DNA of 64,000 nucleotides from positions 1 to 64,000 of the forward strand of contig JACYLN010000070.1 of NCBI GenBank assembly GCA_015272515.1, in the 5' to 3' direction. The notes beneath the pieces are model-generated. The model was not told the origin of the DNA and did no database searches. It saw only the letters and a program-made list of their open reading frames with translations. Source of the DNA: Leptolyngbyaceae cyanobacterium C42_A2020_001. Lineage in GTDB: Bacteria > Cyanobacteriota > Cyanobacteriia > Leptolyngbyales > Leptolyngbyaceae. A program made the position numbers and the translations under genes. This document shows, one piece after another, positions 15,813 to 24,929 of the stretch; the first letter of the stretch is position 1, and each line of letters starts with the position of its first letter.

Positions 15813-16940
15813 TCAACCCATACCAGGAATCAACCCACCCGACAGTCGTTTGATCGCCGTATTGGCAATATCTGAGTAGCGCATTTGTCCACACAAGATC
15901 CGGGCAAAGTAAGACGTTGCCGCCGGACGTTTGATTCCCTGCTTGTAGCCCAACCCCGGAAATCGGTAGAAAGCTCCAGCAATGCGCTGTGCCCACACCA
16001 TGTCGGCTCCCCACTCGTCGCTGACAATCTTGCTGTAGGTTTCTAACGCGCTAGAATTGCCTGCCAATGCTTGATCGATCGCTTCTGCCGCCTTCACCCC
16101 CGTAAACATTGAGGGGCGAATTCCCTCTGCCAGCAAGGGATCAACCACACATGCCGCTTCTCCTGCCAGCAATGCATTTTGGGTATGTAATTTCTGGTTG
16201 CCATCCCACAGGCAAAGAGAATGAGTGAAAGTTTTGCAGTTTGCCACATTGAAGCCTGATTGAGCAGCGTAATCTTTCAGGGATGTTTGCAGGTCAGAAG
16301 CATCTCCACCCCGAAACGTAGCAGCCGCAATGGAACAGCCTTCGCCTTTAGGAAAAGAAGAGAGATAGCCATTTTTCACCATGCCAAACTCAAACCTGGC
16401 ATCGGTTTGCGCCACCCCTGGGGTAGACACTTCCAAAATAGCTCCCATCCGGCGCTTCGGTTCTTTAAAGCCCAGCCACTTACTCATTGGACCTTCTGCC
16501 CCATCTGCCGCAATCAGATAACGGCCTTCAACCAGACCATTGGCAGTATTAACCTGCCAGCGATCGCCCTTAAACTCAATGCCTGTCACGGCAGTATTAT
16601 CTCGGAGTTCTGCCCCTTGTTTCTGCGCCTGCTGCACCAGGAAATGGTCAAATATGTCGCGCTGTACCATCCACATCGGCTCCAGATTTTCCAGCCTGGC
16701 CTGAACCGGATCTTCTAACTTCCAGGTGTAGCCGATGGTTTCCACGCGTTGAGCGATCGCAGGTGAAAAGTCGAAGTCAAACCACTGGGCAACAGCCGGA
16801 GAAACCCCACCCGCACACGGCTTGTAGCGTGGTAAAGACTGCTTCTCTACCAGAAGTACTGAGCGTCCTCGCTTTGCCAGGTGATACGCTGCCGATGCTC
16901 CTGCGGGTCCAGCTCCTGCGACAATACAGTCAAACACCAT
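15813..16940 (-). CDS. geranylgeranyl-reductase-family flavoprotein
   Basis: FAD-dependent oxidoreductase of 375 residues. The dinucleotide fold is at the start (GAGPAGAS, 9-16). The segment PRYKPCAGGVSP (about 38-50) has the conserved Cys of the geranylgeranyl reductase superfamily, and a second FAD motif appears as LAGEAACVVDPLLAEGI (about 275-292). Substrates in this family are isoprenoid chains of chlorophyll, quinone or archaeal lipid precursors. It differs in length and termini from ChlP, so I do not assign the chlorophyll step. It is convergent with larB, 2 bp apart. Confidence 0.85.
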   Translation of the reverse strand: MVFDCIVAGAGPAGASAAYHLAKRGRSVLLVEKQSLPRYKPCAGGVSPAVAQWFDFDFSPAIAQRVETIGYTWKLEDPVQARLENLEPMWMVQRDIFDHFLVQQAQKQGAELRDNTAVTGIEFKGDRWQVNTANGLVEGRYLIAADGAEGPMSKWLGFKEPKRRMGAILEVSTPGVAQTDARFEFGMVKNGYLSSFPKGEGCSIAAATFRGGDASDLQTSLKDYAAQSGFNVANCKTFTHSLCLWDGNQKLHTQNALLAGEAACVVDPLLAEGIRPSMFTGVKAAEAIDQALAGNSSALETYSKIVSDEWGADMVWAQRIAGAFYRFPGLGYKQGIKRPAATSYFARILCGQMRYSDIANTAIKRLSGGLIPGMG

Positions 16941-17433
16941 GTTAGGAATCTCCTCTGAAATGCCTTGATGATCCTTAAACCGAATCCGATAAAACTTTCA
17001 AACACTGATGTTAGGTAAGCTTCCTCAGAATGGGAGGGCTTGAATAAGGATGAACATCATTACGCTAGGTTTACACAACTTTACCGGAGTTTCAGGAGTC
17101 GATTTGAGTTCAACATCAAAATCACACAAACGAACTTGCAACTTCACAGCGAACTCACCGAAACAGTACTACGGAAACTTTAACCAGGAAAAGGCCATTT
17201 GAGGTCAGCATCTTCACGGATCGATTAACCAAACAGTGTCTTTGCGATCATCTGCAAAGTTCACAGAATGCACGGAGTAAAAATTTGCAGCCTGGGCTTA
17301 GGATGTATCCATGAAAAGTTCATGAAGCTGAGAAGCAATGGTGCTTAAACCACAGCTAATTCAAAACCTGGAGCTTCAGGAAAAACCGCGGGTGGGGATG
17401 TGGAGAGGATTTATTTATTAGGAGGCTAAAGAG
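16941..17433. other. 493-bp divergent spacer, no gene seen
   Basis: Spacer between the flavoprotein gene (minus) and the small gene at 17434 (plus). I find no open frame with a ribosome site, no tRNA-like fold and no clear repeat. It should hold both promoters. The strongest local feature is the ribosome site AGGAGG at 17420-17425. Confidence 0.5.
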
Positions 17434-17637
17434 ATGACTTGGCAGATTTGTATTCGTTACCCAAACGGGCAGGAAAAGGCGATTTGCATCTATAAAAATC
17501 GTGAAATTGCATTAAAACGAATTGATGCAATTTACTCTCAAGGCTACCCAATGCACGTTGCCTATGTGGTTCGCCCAATCGAAACGACTGATGATTTTAT
17601 AGACGAAACCAACCTGGCGTGCTTTCAGTGGGGTTAA
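17434..17637 (+). CDS. small conserved hypothetical protein
   Basis: A 67-residue soluble protein preceded by a near-perfect ribosome site (AGGAGG, 17420-17425, 8 nt from the ATG), so it is very likely expressed. The sequence MTWQICIRYPNGQEKAICIYKNREIALKRIDAIY suggests a small alpha-beta fold with two N-terminal strands and a helix. The C-terminus is acidic and then ends ACFQWG. I recognise no domain. It is convergent with frr, about 40 bp away. Confidence 0.75.
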   Translation: MTWQICIRYPNGQEKAICIYKNREIALKRIDAIYSQGYPMHVAYVVRPIETTDDFIDETNLACFQWG

Positions 17638-17678
17638 TCGTTGCTGAACCCCGATTCGCCCATTCCCTATAACATACA

Positions 17679-18227
17679 CTAGACCGTCGTAATGTCCTTT
17701 TCTTTGTCGGCTAGTAGCTCTTCTACCTTTGCAATGTACTTATCGGTCAGCTTTTGCAACTTGTCTTGCAAATCCCGCGATTCATCCTCAGAAATTTCGC
17801 TATTCTTTTCCTGTTTCCGAACCGAATCAACTGCATCTCGTCGGATATTGCGAATCGAAACTTTACCCTCTTCCGCAAATTTAGCTGCTAGTTTGACCAA
17901 TTCCTTCCGGCGATCGCTCGTGAGCGGTGGAATATTGATCCGAATCGTAGAACCGTCGTTGTTTGGTGTTAGCCCCAAATCAGATAACTGAATTGCCTTC
18001 TCAATCAAATTCAGGCTGCTGCGATCAAAGGGTTGAATCGCGATTGTGCTGGCATCGGGAGTGTTGATGTTTGCCAATGACTTAAGCGGGGTTGGCGCAC
18101 CATAGTACTCTACTGAGATTCTGTCTAACAGGGCAGGATTGGCGCGTCCTGTGCGAATGGTGTTGAACGATCGCTGAGTTGCCTCAACGGATTTATGCAT
18201 ATGGTCTTCAACGTCAGCTAATTTCAC
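17679..18227 (-). CDS. frr: ribosome recycling factor
   Basis: Splits post-termination ribosomes together with EF-G. The GTG start at 18227 gives 182 residues, the usual RRF length. It is preferred to a TTG at 18251 because GGGAGG lies about 5 nt upstream of it. Recognisable segments are the N-terminal helix ([22 protein letters not shown]), [32 protein letters not shown] and RNIRRDAVD. The first 14 nt overlap the end of pyrH, so the ribosome site sits inside pyrH codons. The two are probably translationally coupled. Confidence 0.96.
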   Translation of the reverse strand: MKLADVEDHMHKSVEATQRSFNTIRTGRANPALLDRISVEYYGAPTPLKSLANINTPDASTIAIQPFDRSSLNLIEKAIQLSDLGLTPNNDGSTIRINIPPLTSDRRKELVKLAAKFAEEGKVSIRNIRRDAVDSVRKQEKNSEISEDESRDLQDKLQKLTDKYIAKVEELLADKEKDITTV

Positions 18228-18942
18228 AGAAACCTCCCACAAGCGTTCCAATTTGCTCTCCCATCACAGCTCGGCGCACGTTTCCTTGCACCGAAAGGTT
18301 AAATACAATGATAGGAATATTGTTGTCCTTACATAAGGATATGGCAGCCGTGTCCATTACCCGTAAGTCTTGAGTAAGAACATGACCGTAATTCAACGTT
18401 TGATAACGACGAGCTTGTGAATTCAACCGGGGGTCAGAATCATATACACCATCCACTTTGGTGGCTTTGAACAGCACATCTGCCCCAATTTCAGCCGCTC
18501 GTAAGGCAGCCGTAGTATCCGTTGTGAAAAATGGGTTGCCTGAACCAGCACCAAAAATCACCACTCGACCTTTTTCTAGATGGCGAATTGCCCGTCGCCG
18601 GATGTAAGGTTCGGCAACTTCTTGCATGGCGATCGCAGTTTGAACACGGGTTGGTACACCGATTCGTTCCAGCGCATCTTGCAGGGTCATGGAATTCATC
18701 ACGGTTGCAATCATGCCGATATAATCCGCCGTTGCCCGATCCATCCCCGCCGCCGCGCCCTTAATGCCTCGGAAGATGTTACCACCACCCACTACAATGG
18801 CAACTTGTACTCCGTTAGCTACAACATCCGCCACCTCTTGAGCAATGCTTTGCACCACCTCAGGATCAATTCCATACTGCAACTCGCCCATTAAGGCTTC
18901 GCCGCTTAACTTTAGTACAACTCGTCGATAAGTTATGCCCAT
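18214..18942 (-). CDS. pyrH: UMP kinase
   Basis: Converts UMP to UDP in pyrimidine synthesis; a bacterial hexameric kinase of the amino-acid-kinase fold. The start [17 protein letters not shown] gives 242 residues. Motifs include GGGNIFRG (phosphate binding), [26 protein letters not shown] and [10 protein letters not shown]. In-frame ATG 18954 and TTG 18963 are alternative starts; none has a decisive ribosome site. The pyrH-frr order is widely conserved in bacteria. Confidence 0.96.
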   Translation of the reverse strand: MGITYRRVVLKLSGEALMGELQYGIDPEVVQSIAQEVADVVANGVQVAIVVGGGNIFRGIKGAAAGMDRATADYIGMIATVMNSMTLQDALERIGVPTRVQTAIAMQEVAEPYIRRRAIRHLEKGRVVIFGAGSGNPFFTTDTTAALRAAEIGADVLFKATKVDGVYDSDPRLNSQARRYQTLNYGHVLTQDLRVMDTAAISLCKDNNIPIIVFNLSVQGNVRRAVMGEQIGTLVGGFCEIS

Positions 18943-19057
18943 GGGGTGACACATTTGCTCCAAATACCTTCCTCAAGATACTCCTTAGAAAAAACTTCGT
19001 CTATCGAAGCGGAGTCTCAGGACAGAATCAATATTCCCATTTTCTCCGGTAAAACAA

Positions 19058-19594
19058 TCATGTCCGCCATTTTACAGAGCAACCTACTGGTTTTGTCGCA
19101 GTTGGTTTAACCGTCGCTCCGTTCAAAATTTGAGCGATCGCATCCCGCAAGTACTGAATCTTCACCCCATCTGAGTTGTCAGGGCTGTCATCAATCAAGC
19201 CGCTGTAGCAAAGCACGCCTGCCTGATTCAGCAAAAACACGTGAGGAGTTTTCTCAGCCCCAAAACTATGAGCAACATCCTGTGTAACATCGCGCAAATA
19301 TGGAAAATTAAGCTGCCGCTCTACCACAAAGCGCTGCATATTATCGAAACTATCATCAGGGAACTGTTCCGCGTCATTCGGATTAATGCCAATCAGCGTA
19401 AACCCCTGCGCTTCAAAATCCGCTTGAATTGACTTCAACCGTTCCAGATAGCGCTGTACATAGGGACAGTGATTGCACATAAACACCACCCCTACTGCTC
19501 GAAACGTTTCTAGATAACGAGCTAGATGATGCACCGAATTATCGGTTCCCGGTAATTCAAAATCTGGAGCGTAGCCCCCAATCTCAGTACCCAT
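19058..19594 (-). CDS. thioredoxin-like redox protein (peroxiredoxin-like)
   Basis: A 178-residue thioredoxin-fold protein of the AhpC/TSA-like group. Residues 9-15 (APDFELP) open the fold. A CNHC pair (C40, C43) sits where thioredoxins carry CGPC, and the cis-proline loop appears as KTPHVFLL (about 115-122). The C-terminus ends in a short CSVKW motif. No signal peptide is present, so it should be cytosolic. Its start lies about 40 bp after speB on the same strand. Substrate unknown. Confidence 0.85.
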   Translation of the reverse strand: MGTEIGGYAPDFELPGTDNSVHHLARYLETFRAVGVVFMCNHCPYVQRYLERLKSIQADFEAQGFTLIGINPNDAEQFPDDSFDNMQRFVVERQLNFPYLRDVTQDVAHSFGAEKTPHVFLLNQAGVLCYSGLIDDSPDNSDGVKIQYLRDAIAQILNGATVKPTATKPVGCSVKWRT

Positions 19595-19632
19595 CGCTTC
19601 TATAACCGTTGTTTATTAGGAGACGAACCCAA

Positions 19633-20541
19633 CTACCAGCCTTTGGCTAGTGCCTGATACCCAATTAGTTTATAGACCAACTTGGCGGCTGTGAACTCCG
19701 AAACAACAGAATCAGTAATGGGTGCCAGTTCCATCACATCTGCGCCAATCACCTCATGTTGCTCAAATACTTGCTGCAAAAAGGTGAGCAAAGCAAACCA
19801 GTGCAAGCCACCGGGTTCTGGTGTACCCACACCAGGCATCAACGTTGGGTCAATCCCATCCAAGTCAATGGTCAAAAATACTTTTTCAGTTTGAATACCC
19901 GCCAGGGCACGTTCCATCCAGTTGGGTTGAAGGGCAATTTCCCGCGCCCGAATCACGGTGAGTTGTTTGTCACGAATCAGATCGGCTTCCTCTCTACAAA
20001 TACTGCGGATGCCGATTTGCACGGTTGGAAGCCCCATGTCCACTACTCGCTTCATAACACAGGCGTGATTGTGAATAGAACCTTCGTACTCATGACGCAG
20101 ATCTCCGTGGGCATCAATCTGCACCACAGTAAAGGGTTGGTTGGGATACGCCTGACGGTAGGCTGCAATCACGCCAGCCGTAATGCTGTGTTCCCCGCCC
20201 AGCGCGATCGCAAACTTACCGTCTGCAATTAACTTGGCGACAGTTTCTTGAGTTGCTTGCAGCATGGCTTCAGACGAAACTTTGCGCCCATTGCGGGTAT
20301 CCGCGATCGCCTCGGCTGTGTAAATGCCAACCTCCCACATTTCGCGATCGTGTTCGTCGTCGTAATACTCCACCTGCTGAGACGCATCTAATATGGCAGC
20401 AGGACCCTGTTCACAGCCACGCCGATAGGTAGTTGTTGCCTCAAAAGGGATAGGCAGAATTACCACCCGCGCGCGATCATAATCCGACGCGACATCGGGA
20501 CCTAAAAACGGAAGAGAAGAGGTTAATGTTTGCACTGGCAT
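19633..20541 (-). CDS. speB: agmatinase / ureohydrolase
   Basis: Ureohydrolase-family enzyme hydrolysing agmatine, or a related guanidino compound, to urea and an amine, with a dimanganese centre. From ATG 20541 it has 302 residues. Metal ligands are visible as H118 (GGEHSIT), D143/H145/D147 (QIDAHGDLR) and D226/D228 (TIDLDGIDP). A GTG at 20562 could add seven residues. In cyanobacteria some members annotated as SpeB use other guanidino substrates (for example guanidine), so the substrate is only inferred. Confidence 0.9.
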   Translation of the reverse strand: MPVQTLTSSLPFLGPDVASDYDRARVVILPIPFEATTTYRRGCEQGPAAILDASQQVEYYDDEHDREMWEVGIYTAEAIADTRNGRKVSSEAMLQATQETVAKLIADGKFAIALGGEHSITAGVIAAYRQAYPNQPFTVVQIDAHGDLRHEYEGSIHNHACVMKRVVDMGLPTVQIGIRSICREEADLIRDKQLTVIRAREIALQPNWMERALAGIQTEKVFLTIDLDGIDPTLMPGVGTPEPGGLHWFALLTFLQQVFEQHEVIGADVMELAPITDSVVSEFTAAKLVYKLIGYQALAKGW

Positions 20542-20804
20542 GGATCCAACACATTGAAGCACCCTCCAATGCTGACATACTTTTCGACCGGATTGCTATC
20601 AAAGGCAACTTCCAATCGCAAGGGCTTAGCATTCGAGCGAAAACATTGGCGATGACCAAAAGGTTGCTTCCGGAATGGTAAGCCCCTAAACAAAGTTAAC
20701 GATTTTATTTTACTTTCGTTCCCAAGCGTCCTTGGCGTAGGGTGCAAACGTAATGCATCAAAGTCTGAAGCCACACAGTTACACCTCGCCAGCCTATCTA
20801 CAAA

Positions 20805-21446
20805 TTACTTATACTTAGCTCTCCTGCCACACAGTCTACCTGCACTATCCTTTTGCCAAGAGTATGTACATTTGCCAGTGCTACTTAAACTACTACTTCT
20901 AGAAATTGTTGTGCCGCAGCGAGAACTAGAACCAACGCTGGTGATAATAATTTTGTCTCCATTTGAGGGCACTGAACTTTGAAAAGCTGTCATCTTACCG
21001 CGTCCTAACTCATCATCTACAAAGCAAGCAGATCCCATCCCAATGGTTTTCCAATTTACTTTGTCTTTGCTGGCGCGAACTTCATATTGAATGGCTCCGT
21101 TGCTCATCGTTTCTCTGGTCCTATTTTTTACAGAACCGCTTAAGATTCCATCCTCGTAGCTAAGTTCTGAAAAATCCATCATTTCCTTAGCTTCACGTTC
21201 AACTACCACACGTTTACTAGAGGGTGTCTTACTGACAGGTTTATCACTCGTTTCTACGGGTTCCTTGATGGGCAAGTTAGGATTTTGACTACACATCCCA
21301 TTTCGGTTGATTATTTGACCATAAACAGTTCTTTCGTGGCAAAAGAAACTTGGATCACCTGGCAGTGCATTCACAACTTCAGATACGCCAAAAGAGAACG
21401 CCAGGGAAGAAACCGCGATCGCCCAACGAAAAGGTTTTGCTGCCAT
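20805..21446 (-). CDS. exported protein with FxLYD-like domain
   Basis: A 213-residue predicted secreted protein. The signal peptide covers about 1-27 (FRWAIAVSSLAFSFGVSEVVNA). A linker rich in Lys/Ser/Pro follows (about 55-80). A middle domain (about 90-175, ELSYEDGILSGSVKNRTRETM..QYEVRASKD) resembles FxLYD/DUF3426-type beta sandwiches. The end (GKCTYSWQKDSAGRLCGRRA) is a short two-cysteine motif. The fold reading is by pattern only; the role is unknown. Confidence 0.7.
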   Translation of the reverse strand: MAAKPFRWAIAVSSLAFSFGVSEVVNALPGDPSFFCHERTVYGQIINRNGMCSQNPNLPIKEPVETSDKPVSKTPSSKRVVVEREAKEMMDFSELSYEDGILSGSVKNRTRETMSNGAIQYEVRASKDKVNWKTIGMGSACFVDDELGRGKMTAFQSSVPSNGDKIIITSVGSSSRCGTTISRSSSLSSTGKCTYSWQKDSAGRLCGRRAKYK

Positions 21447-21553
21447 ACCAATTTGCCTCAGTAGAATGAACTCAACTTAGAGTGCCCCTGAGCAAACACT
21501 GGGCACCACATTTCTACATTCATTCTTCAAAGCAAATTCCAAAAATCCGGTAA

Positions 21554-22393
21554 CTATGCGGCGGGTTTAGCAGTCGCTTGAGGCGGCTTCTCACCCACTG
21601 AGCGAGACACTTCCACACCGTTTTCTTCCAAAATAACAATGGGTTCTGAGCCGTCGCCCAGTTCAATCCGCTTCACTAACACCTTACCGCCAGAAATCCG
21701 CTGTCCAGCGCTAACATAGCGGCTAGTAGCATCACCTGGAGCAACCACGATCGCTTGAGGCGTTCTACCCACCACGACGACACCTGTCACCTCAACTGCT
21801 TGTGCTATGTCAGTCGAGGGGCGGGGTGGCAGTGCATTTGCAGGTCGGGTGGGGGGCAGAGCAAAGCCTAATGGTGCATCTTGTGCCTTAGGAATAGAGG
21901 GAGATTCAATTTCTTTTTTGGGCGCATTCGCAATGCTGGGTCTGGGAATGCCAGGAAAACCAGGACGAGCGGCGGTTGTGCCTCCAGGCTGGCCAGTTCT
22001 CGTACCACCTGGACGGTTAGCTGGAAGTTGCGAAACTTGCGGAACGGGTCGAGCGGTCACCGTGGGTTTGGGCAGCTCCGGAGGTAGAACTGCAAACGGA
22101 TCTGCGGTGGCGCTGGTTTTGATTTCGGTTCTTACCTGCTTCTGGCGTTCCTGGGCATTGGTTGGCGGAATTAAGCCTGGCACTGGTGGCTGAATTGGGT
22201 TCCGAGCCGCAAGCGTTTGGGTGGCAGCAGGGGATTGAGTTGCATTGGGACTGGGGCTAGGAGCAGGACTAACTGCAACTGAAGGGCTAGGAGCAGGAGA
22301 CGTGGCTGCCGGGGGGGCAGTTTCTTCTGATGCACACCCCGCGATCGCCAGGGTTAAAACTCCAGCCCACGCAACTAACCAATTCCGATGCAT
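21554..22393 (-). CDS. Pro-rich lipoprotein with PilP/GspC-like C-terminus
   Basis: A 279-residue predicted lipoprotein with lipobox LAIAGC (C20). Residues about 25-195 are low-complexity, dominated by Pro, Ala, Ser and Thr, and likely extend through the periplasm or peptidoglycan. The last 75 residues (about 200-265, VEVTGVVVVGRTPQAIVVAP...YVSAGQRI) look like the small beta domain of PilP/GspC pilus and secretion proteins. No pilus genes are nearby, so this is only a structural guess. Confidence 0.75.
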   Translation of the reverse strand: MHRNWLVAWAGVLTLAIAGCASEETAPPAATSPAPSPSVAVSPAPSPSPNATQSPAATQTLAARNPIQPPVPGLIPPTNAQERQKQVRTEIKTSATADPFAVLPPELPKPTVTARPVPQVSQLPANRPGGTRTGQPGGTTAARPGFPGIPRPSIANAPKKEIESPSIPKAQDAPLGFALPPTRPANALPPRPSTDIAQAVEVTGVVVVGRTPQAIVVAPGDATSRYVSAGQRISGGKVLVKRIELGDGSEPIVILEENGVEVSRSVGEKPPQATAKPAA

Positions 22394-22592
22394 AATTTAT
22401 CCCTCCCAAAGCACGTTAATTCCAAGATAACCCTAAGATGATTCGTCTGTCGAAATTCACACCTTAATCATTGGAAATTGACATCAGAAAAAATCACAAA
22501 AAGCTGAGAATTTGCTGTTATTGTCGAAGGGATTATTGTGTTACGAATCGCTGAAGACACCCCTAAAGAGTTCACAGCAGGCAAAATCTTCA

Positions 22593-23447
22593 ATGGAGTC
22601 AACGGAGCTAAAAAGCCACCTGCGATCGCACCTTCTGGAAATTGTGCGAGAACGCGATCCTTACATGGCAACTGAAGGATATTTTTACGTCCAACACTAT
22701 ATTCGCAGTCAGCTTCAACAATGGGGTGATCTAGAAATTCATGAATTCACCTATCAACAGCGTACCCACACAAACCTGCTTTTAAACCTTCCTGCTCAGA
22801 AAGAAACGCAAGACCCCCCCATTCTGATTGGCGCTCATTATGATGCTGTTCCAGGAACACCCGGAGCTGATGATAATGCTAGCGGTGTAGCGGCGCTTCT
22901 AGAATTGGCACGGGCGTTTTCTACCCAACCCGCAAAATACCCGGTTCGTTTGGCTGCCTTTGATCTAGAAGAGTATGGATTGATTGGCAGCGATCGCTAT
23001 GCTGAAAAATTGCATCAGCAAGGGCAAAAACTACGCCTCATGCTGTCTTTAGAAATGCTGGGCTACTGCACCCAAACTCCAAATTCTCAGCGTTACCCCA
23101 TCGCCGCGATGAAAGCGATTTATCCCAGTACTGGCAACTTTATTGGGCTAATTGGCAACATTCCAACCACATCCGATTTACTTCATTTCAATCACACCAT
23201 TTCTAACGCAGGCATCCCCAGTCGCTGGTTGCCCGCTGGAATGCGTGGAGAATTTGTTCAAGCTACGCGATTAAGCGATCATGCTCCCTTTTGGGACCGG
23301 GGATACCGGGCAATCATGGTAACCGATACTGCCTTTATGCGAAATCCCCACTATCATCAAGCCAGCGATCGCCTTGAAACACTAAACCTGGATTTTCTAA
23401 CAGGAATTTGTCAAGGACTTGTAGAAGGGATCAGGACATTGCCTTGA
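22593..23447 (+). CDS. M28-family zinc peptidase
   Basis: Zinc-dependent exopeptidase of the M28 family. From ATG 22593 it has 284 residues. Zinc ligands are in place: H82 and D84 region (GAHYDAVPGTPG), bridging D93 or D94 (ADDNASGVAA) and E126/E127 (DLEEYG). A later His (ASDRLETLN, preceded by NPHYHQ) completes the site. A longer in-frame reading from 22512 has no ribosome site and is not preferred. No clear signal peptide, so the protein is probably cytosolic. Confidence 0.87.
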   Translation: MESTELKSHLRSHLLEIVRERDPYMATEGYFYVQHYIRSQLQQWGDLEIHEFTYQQRTHTNLLLNLPAQKETQDPPILIGAHYDAVPGTPGADDNASGVAALLELARAFSTQPAKYPVRLAAFDLEEYGLIGSDRYAEKLHQQGQKLRLMLSLEMLGYCTQTPNSQRYPIAAMKAIYPSTGNFIGLIGNIPTTSDLLHFNHTISNAGIPSRWLPAGMRGEFVQATRLSDHAPFWDRGYRAIMVTDTAFMRNPHYHQASDRLETLNLDFLTGICQGLVEGIRTLP

Positions 23448-24112
23448 TCGATTTCTAGTAGTTCCCATCCCATTTAAAGCCCTAATCCGTTTTGGCTAAA
23501 GATCTAACGACAAGGCTGTAGCCATAATCTTCCTGCAACTGAGCAGTTGTTTAAACTGTAAACAAGGGAATGAGTGGGTAAACACTCTCAGGATTGAATT
23601 CAAAATGTAAACAATTATCCAGTTTTGCCGAACCCAAAATGAACCAGAATGGGATTTTTCAAACGGGGAGATTCTCGACTCGTAATAAATCTTAATAATC
23701 ATTGAAAGATAGACTTTCTCGGCTTCTCCTCAAAGCATAATCTTGAAAAAGCAAACCCTTAAGCTAGAAACGATTGCGGTGGACAAAACAGTTTCGTATT
23801 CTAGTTTCTGATACTTTATTGAAAATATCGCCTAAGATTTTTAAAGTGAACTGCTTGCTGATAATTTATTCGCGTTTAAGCAGATGGAACTCGTTCAATA
23901 ATTAGAGCAAAATAGTTAGAGGGTGTTTGAGCAGTATCAAATGTTTTGATTCGCCCCCTAAATCCTTCAATTCTTGGCAGATTTCTAAATCATCTCCCAA
24001 AATTTGAGAGCCTGGAGGATTTATTTGAGCAGCAATTCGCACTTTTCAAGCATCGTCTTTGACCGAGTTCCGTAAGAGCACATTTAGTTGACAAGACGTA
24101 GAGGAACTAATA
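23448..24112. other. 665-bp spacer with one MITE-like element
   Basis: Non-coding region between the M28 and MORN genes. It holds the element at 23918-24058. The rest (23448-23917) is AT-rich with no gene I can support. Confidence 0.5.
23918..24058. mobile_element. MITE-like element with AGAGG(G/A)TGTTTGA ends
   Basis: The left end AGAGGGTGTTTGAGCAGT (23918-23935) is matched in inverted form by the right end, which reads AGACGATGCTTGAAAAGTGC on the minus strand (24039-24058). The interior repeats a CCCCCTAAATCC core that is also inside the element at 6949-7051. The size is about 141 bp with no coding content. Confidence 0.65.
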
Positions 24113-24901
24113 ATGAGGAGTTGCTCAATGCCACGGGTCTTCCCATTCACAGCCGGAGTTGCACTATCCCTTCTCAGTACAGCCATGATTGTGGGGTATG
24201 CAGTTCCCTCTCAAGCAGCTTACGGATTTGTTGACCTCGCAGAGGGTTGGAGATGTGAGGGACAGTTTCAAGGAACCAGTGGACGCGGAATTTGTTTCCA
24301 GCGAGAAGAAATTGATCCTGGGAACCCCTATAAGTATTACCGGGGAGATGTCAGAAATGGCACCTTTAACGGGAGTGGGGTTTTGGTTTATGAGAATGAC
24401 GATCGCTACGAAGGGCAGATGCGAAACGGTCGTCCCAACGGCAAGGGCACCTTTTTAGAGGTGGCAAATAATCGTCGCTATCAGGGAGATTTTCGCAACG
24501 GCGAGTTTCATGGACAAGGCACTTACACCTTTGCTGACGGCAGCCGTTACGTTGGGCAGTTTGCAGGCGGGCAACCGCATGGAATTGGCACTTTCACCTT
24601 TTACGAAAACGGTAAAGTTGCATATACCTATACGGGACGTTTTTATCTCGGTGTGATTAACGGCAATGGTGCAGTTACCAGCGCCAGTGGAATTCGCTGT
24701 TCTGGGGTGTTTTACAGCAATACTTTAGCGGGTAAAGGAACCTGCACCTATCCACGTGGTAGCGCCTTTAAGACCTACACAGGGGAGCTGAAAAATGGTC
24801 TTCCCGATGGACGCGGTACCGCTGTTTACAACAACGGAAAACGTTTTACAGGAGAGTTCCGTGGTGGTGCACCGGGTCTTTCCACGGAAAACGGCTCGTA
24901 G
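24113..24901 (+). CDS. secreted MORN-repeat protein
   Basis: A 262-residue protein. A signal peptide (about 1-35, ending SQAAYG) is followed by an N-terminal Cys pair region and then about seven MORN units (YRGDVRNGTFNGSG, YEGQMRNGRPNGKG, YQGDFRNGEFHGQG, YVGQFAGGQPHGIG, YTGELKNGLPDGRG and others). MORN repeats form elongated beta platforms often bound to lipid or membrane. The ATG at 24113 has GAGGA upstream. It converges with the caspase-nSTAND-WD40 gene, 28 bp apart. The job is unknown. Confidence 0.88.
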   Translation: MRSCSMPRVFPFTAGVALSLLSTAMIVGYAVPSQAAYGFVDLAEGWRCEGQFQGTSGRGICFQREEIDPGNPYKYYRGDVRNGTFNGSGVLVYENDDRYEGQMRNGRPNGKGTFLEVANNRRYQGDFRNGEFHGQGTYTFADGSRYVGQFAGGQPHGIGTFTFYENGKVAYTYTGRFYLGVINGNGAVTSASGIRCSGVFYSNTLAGKGTCTYPRGSAFKTYTGELKNGLPDGRGTAVYNNGKRFTGEFRGGAPGLSTENGS

Positions 24902-24929
24902 GATTCTTAACCGTGTTGGTCCGCGCTCG

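Noticed and set aside
20523-20774. Frames before speB (20523-20774, minus)
   Set aside because: The frame runs into the start of speB in another phase. It may hold the remains of a repeat, but I cannot support a gene.
23496-23702. A 68-codon frame in the M28-MORN spacer
   Set aside because: AT-rich, no ribosome site and no recognisable pattern.
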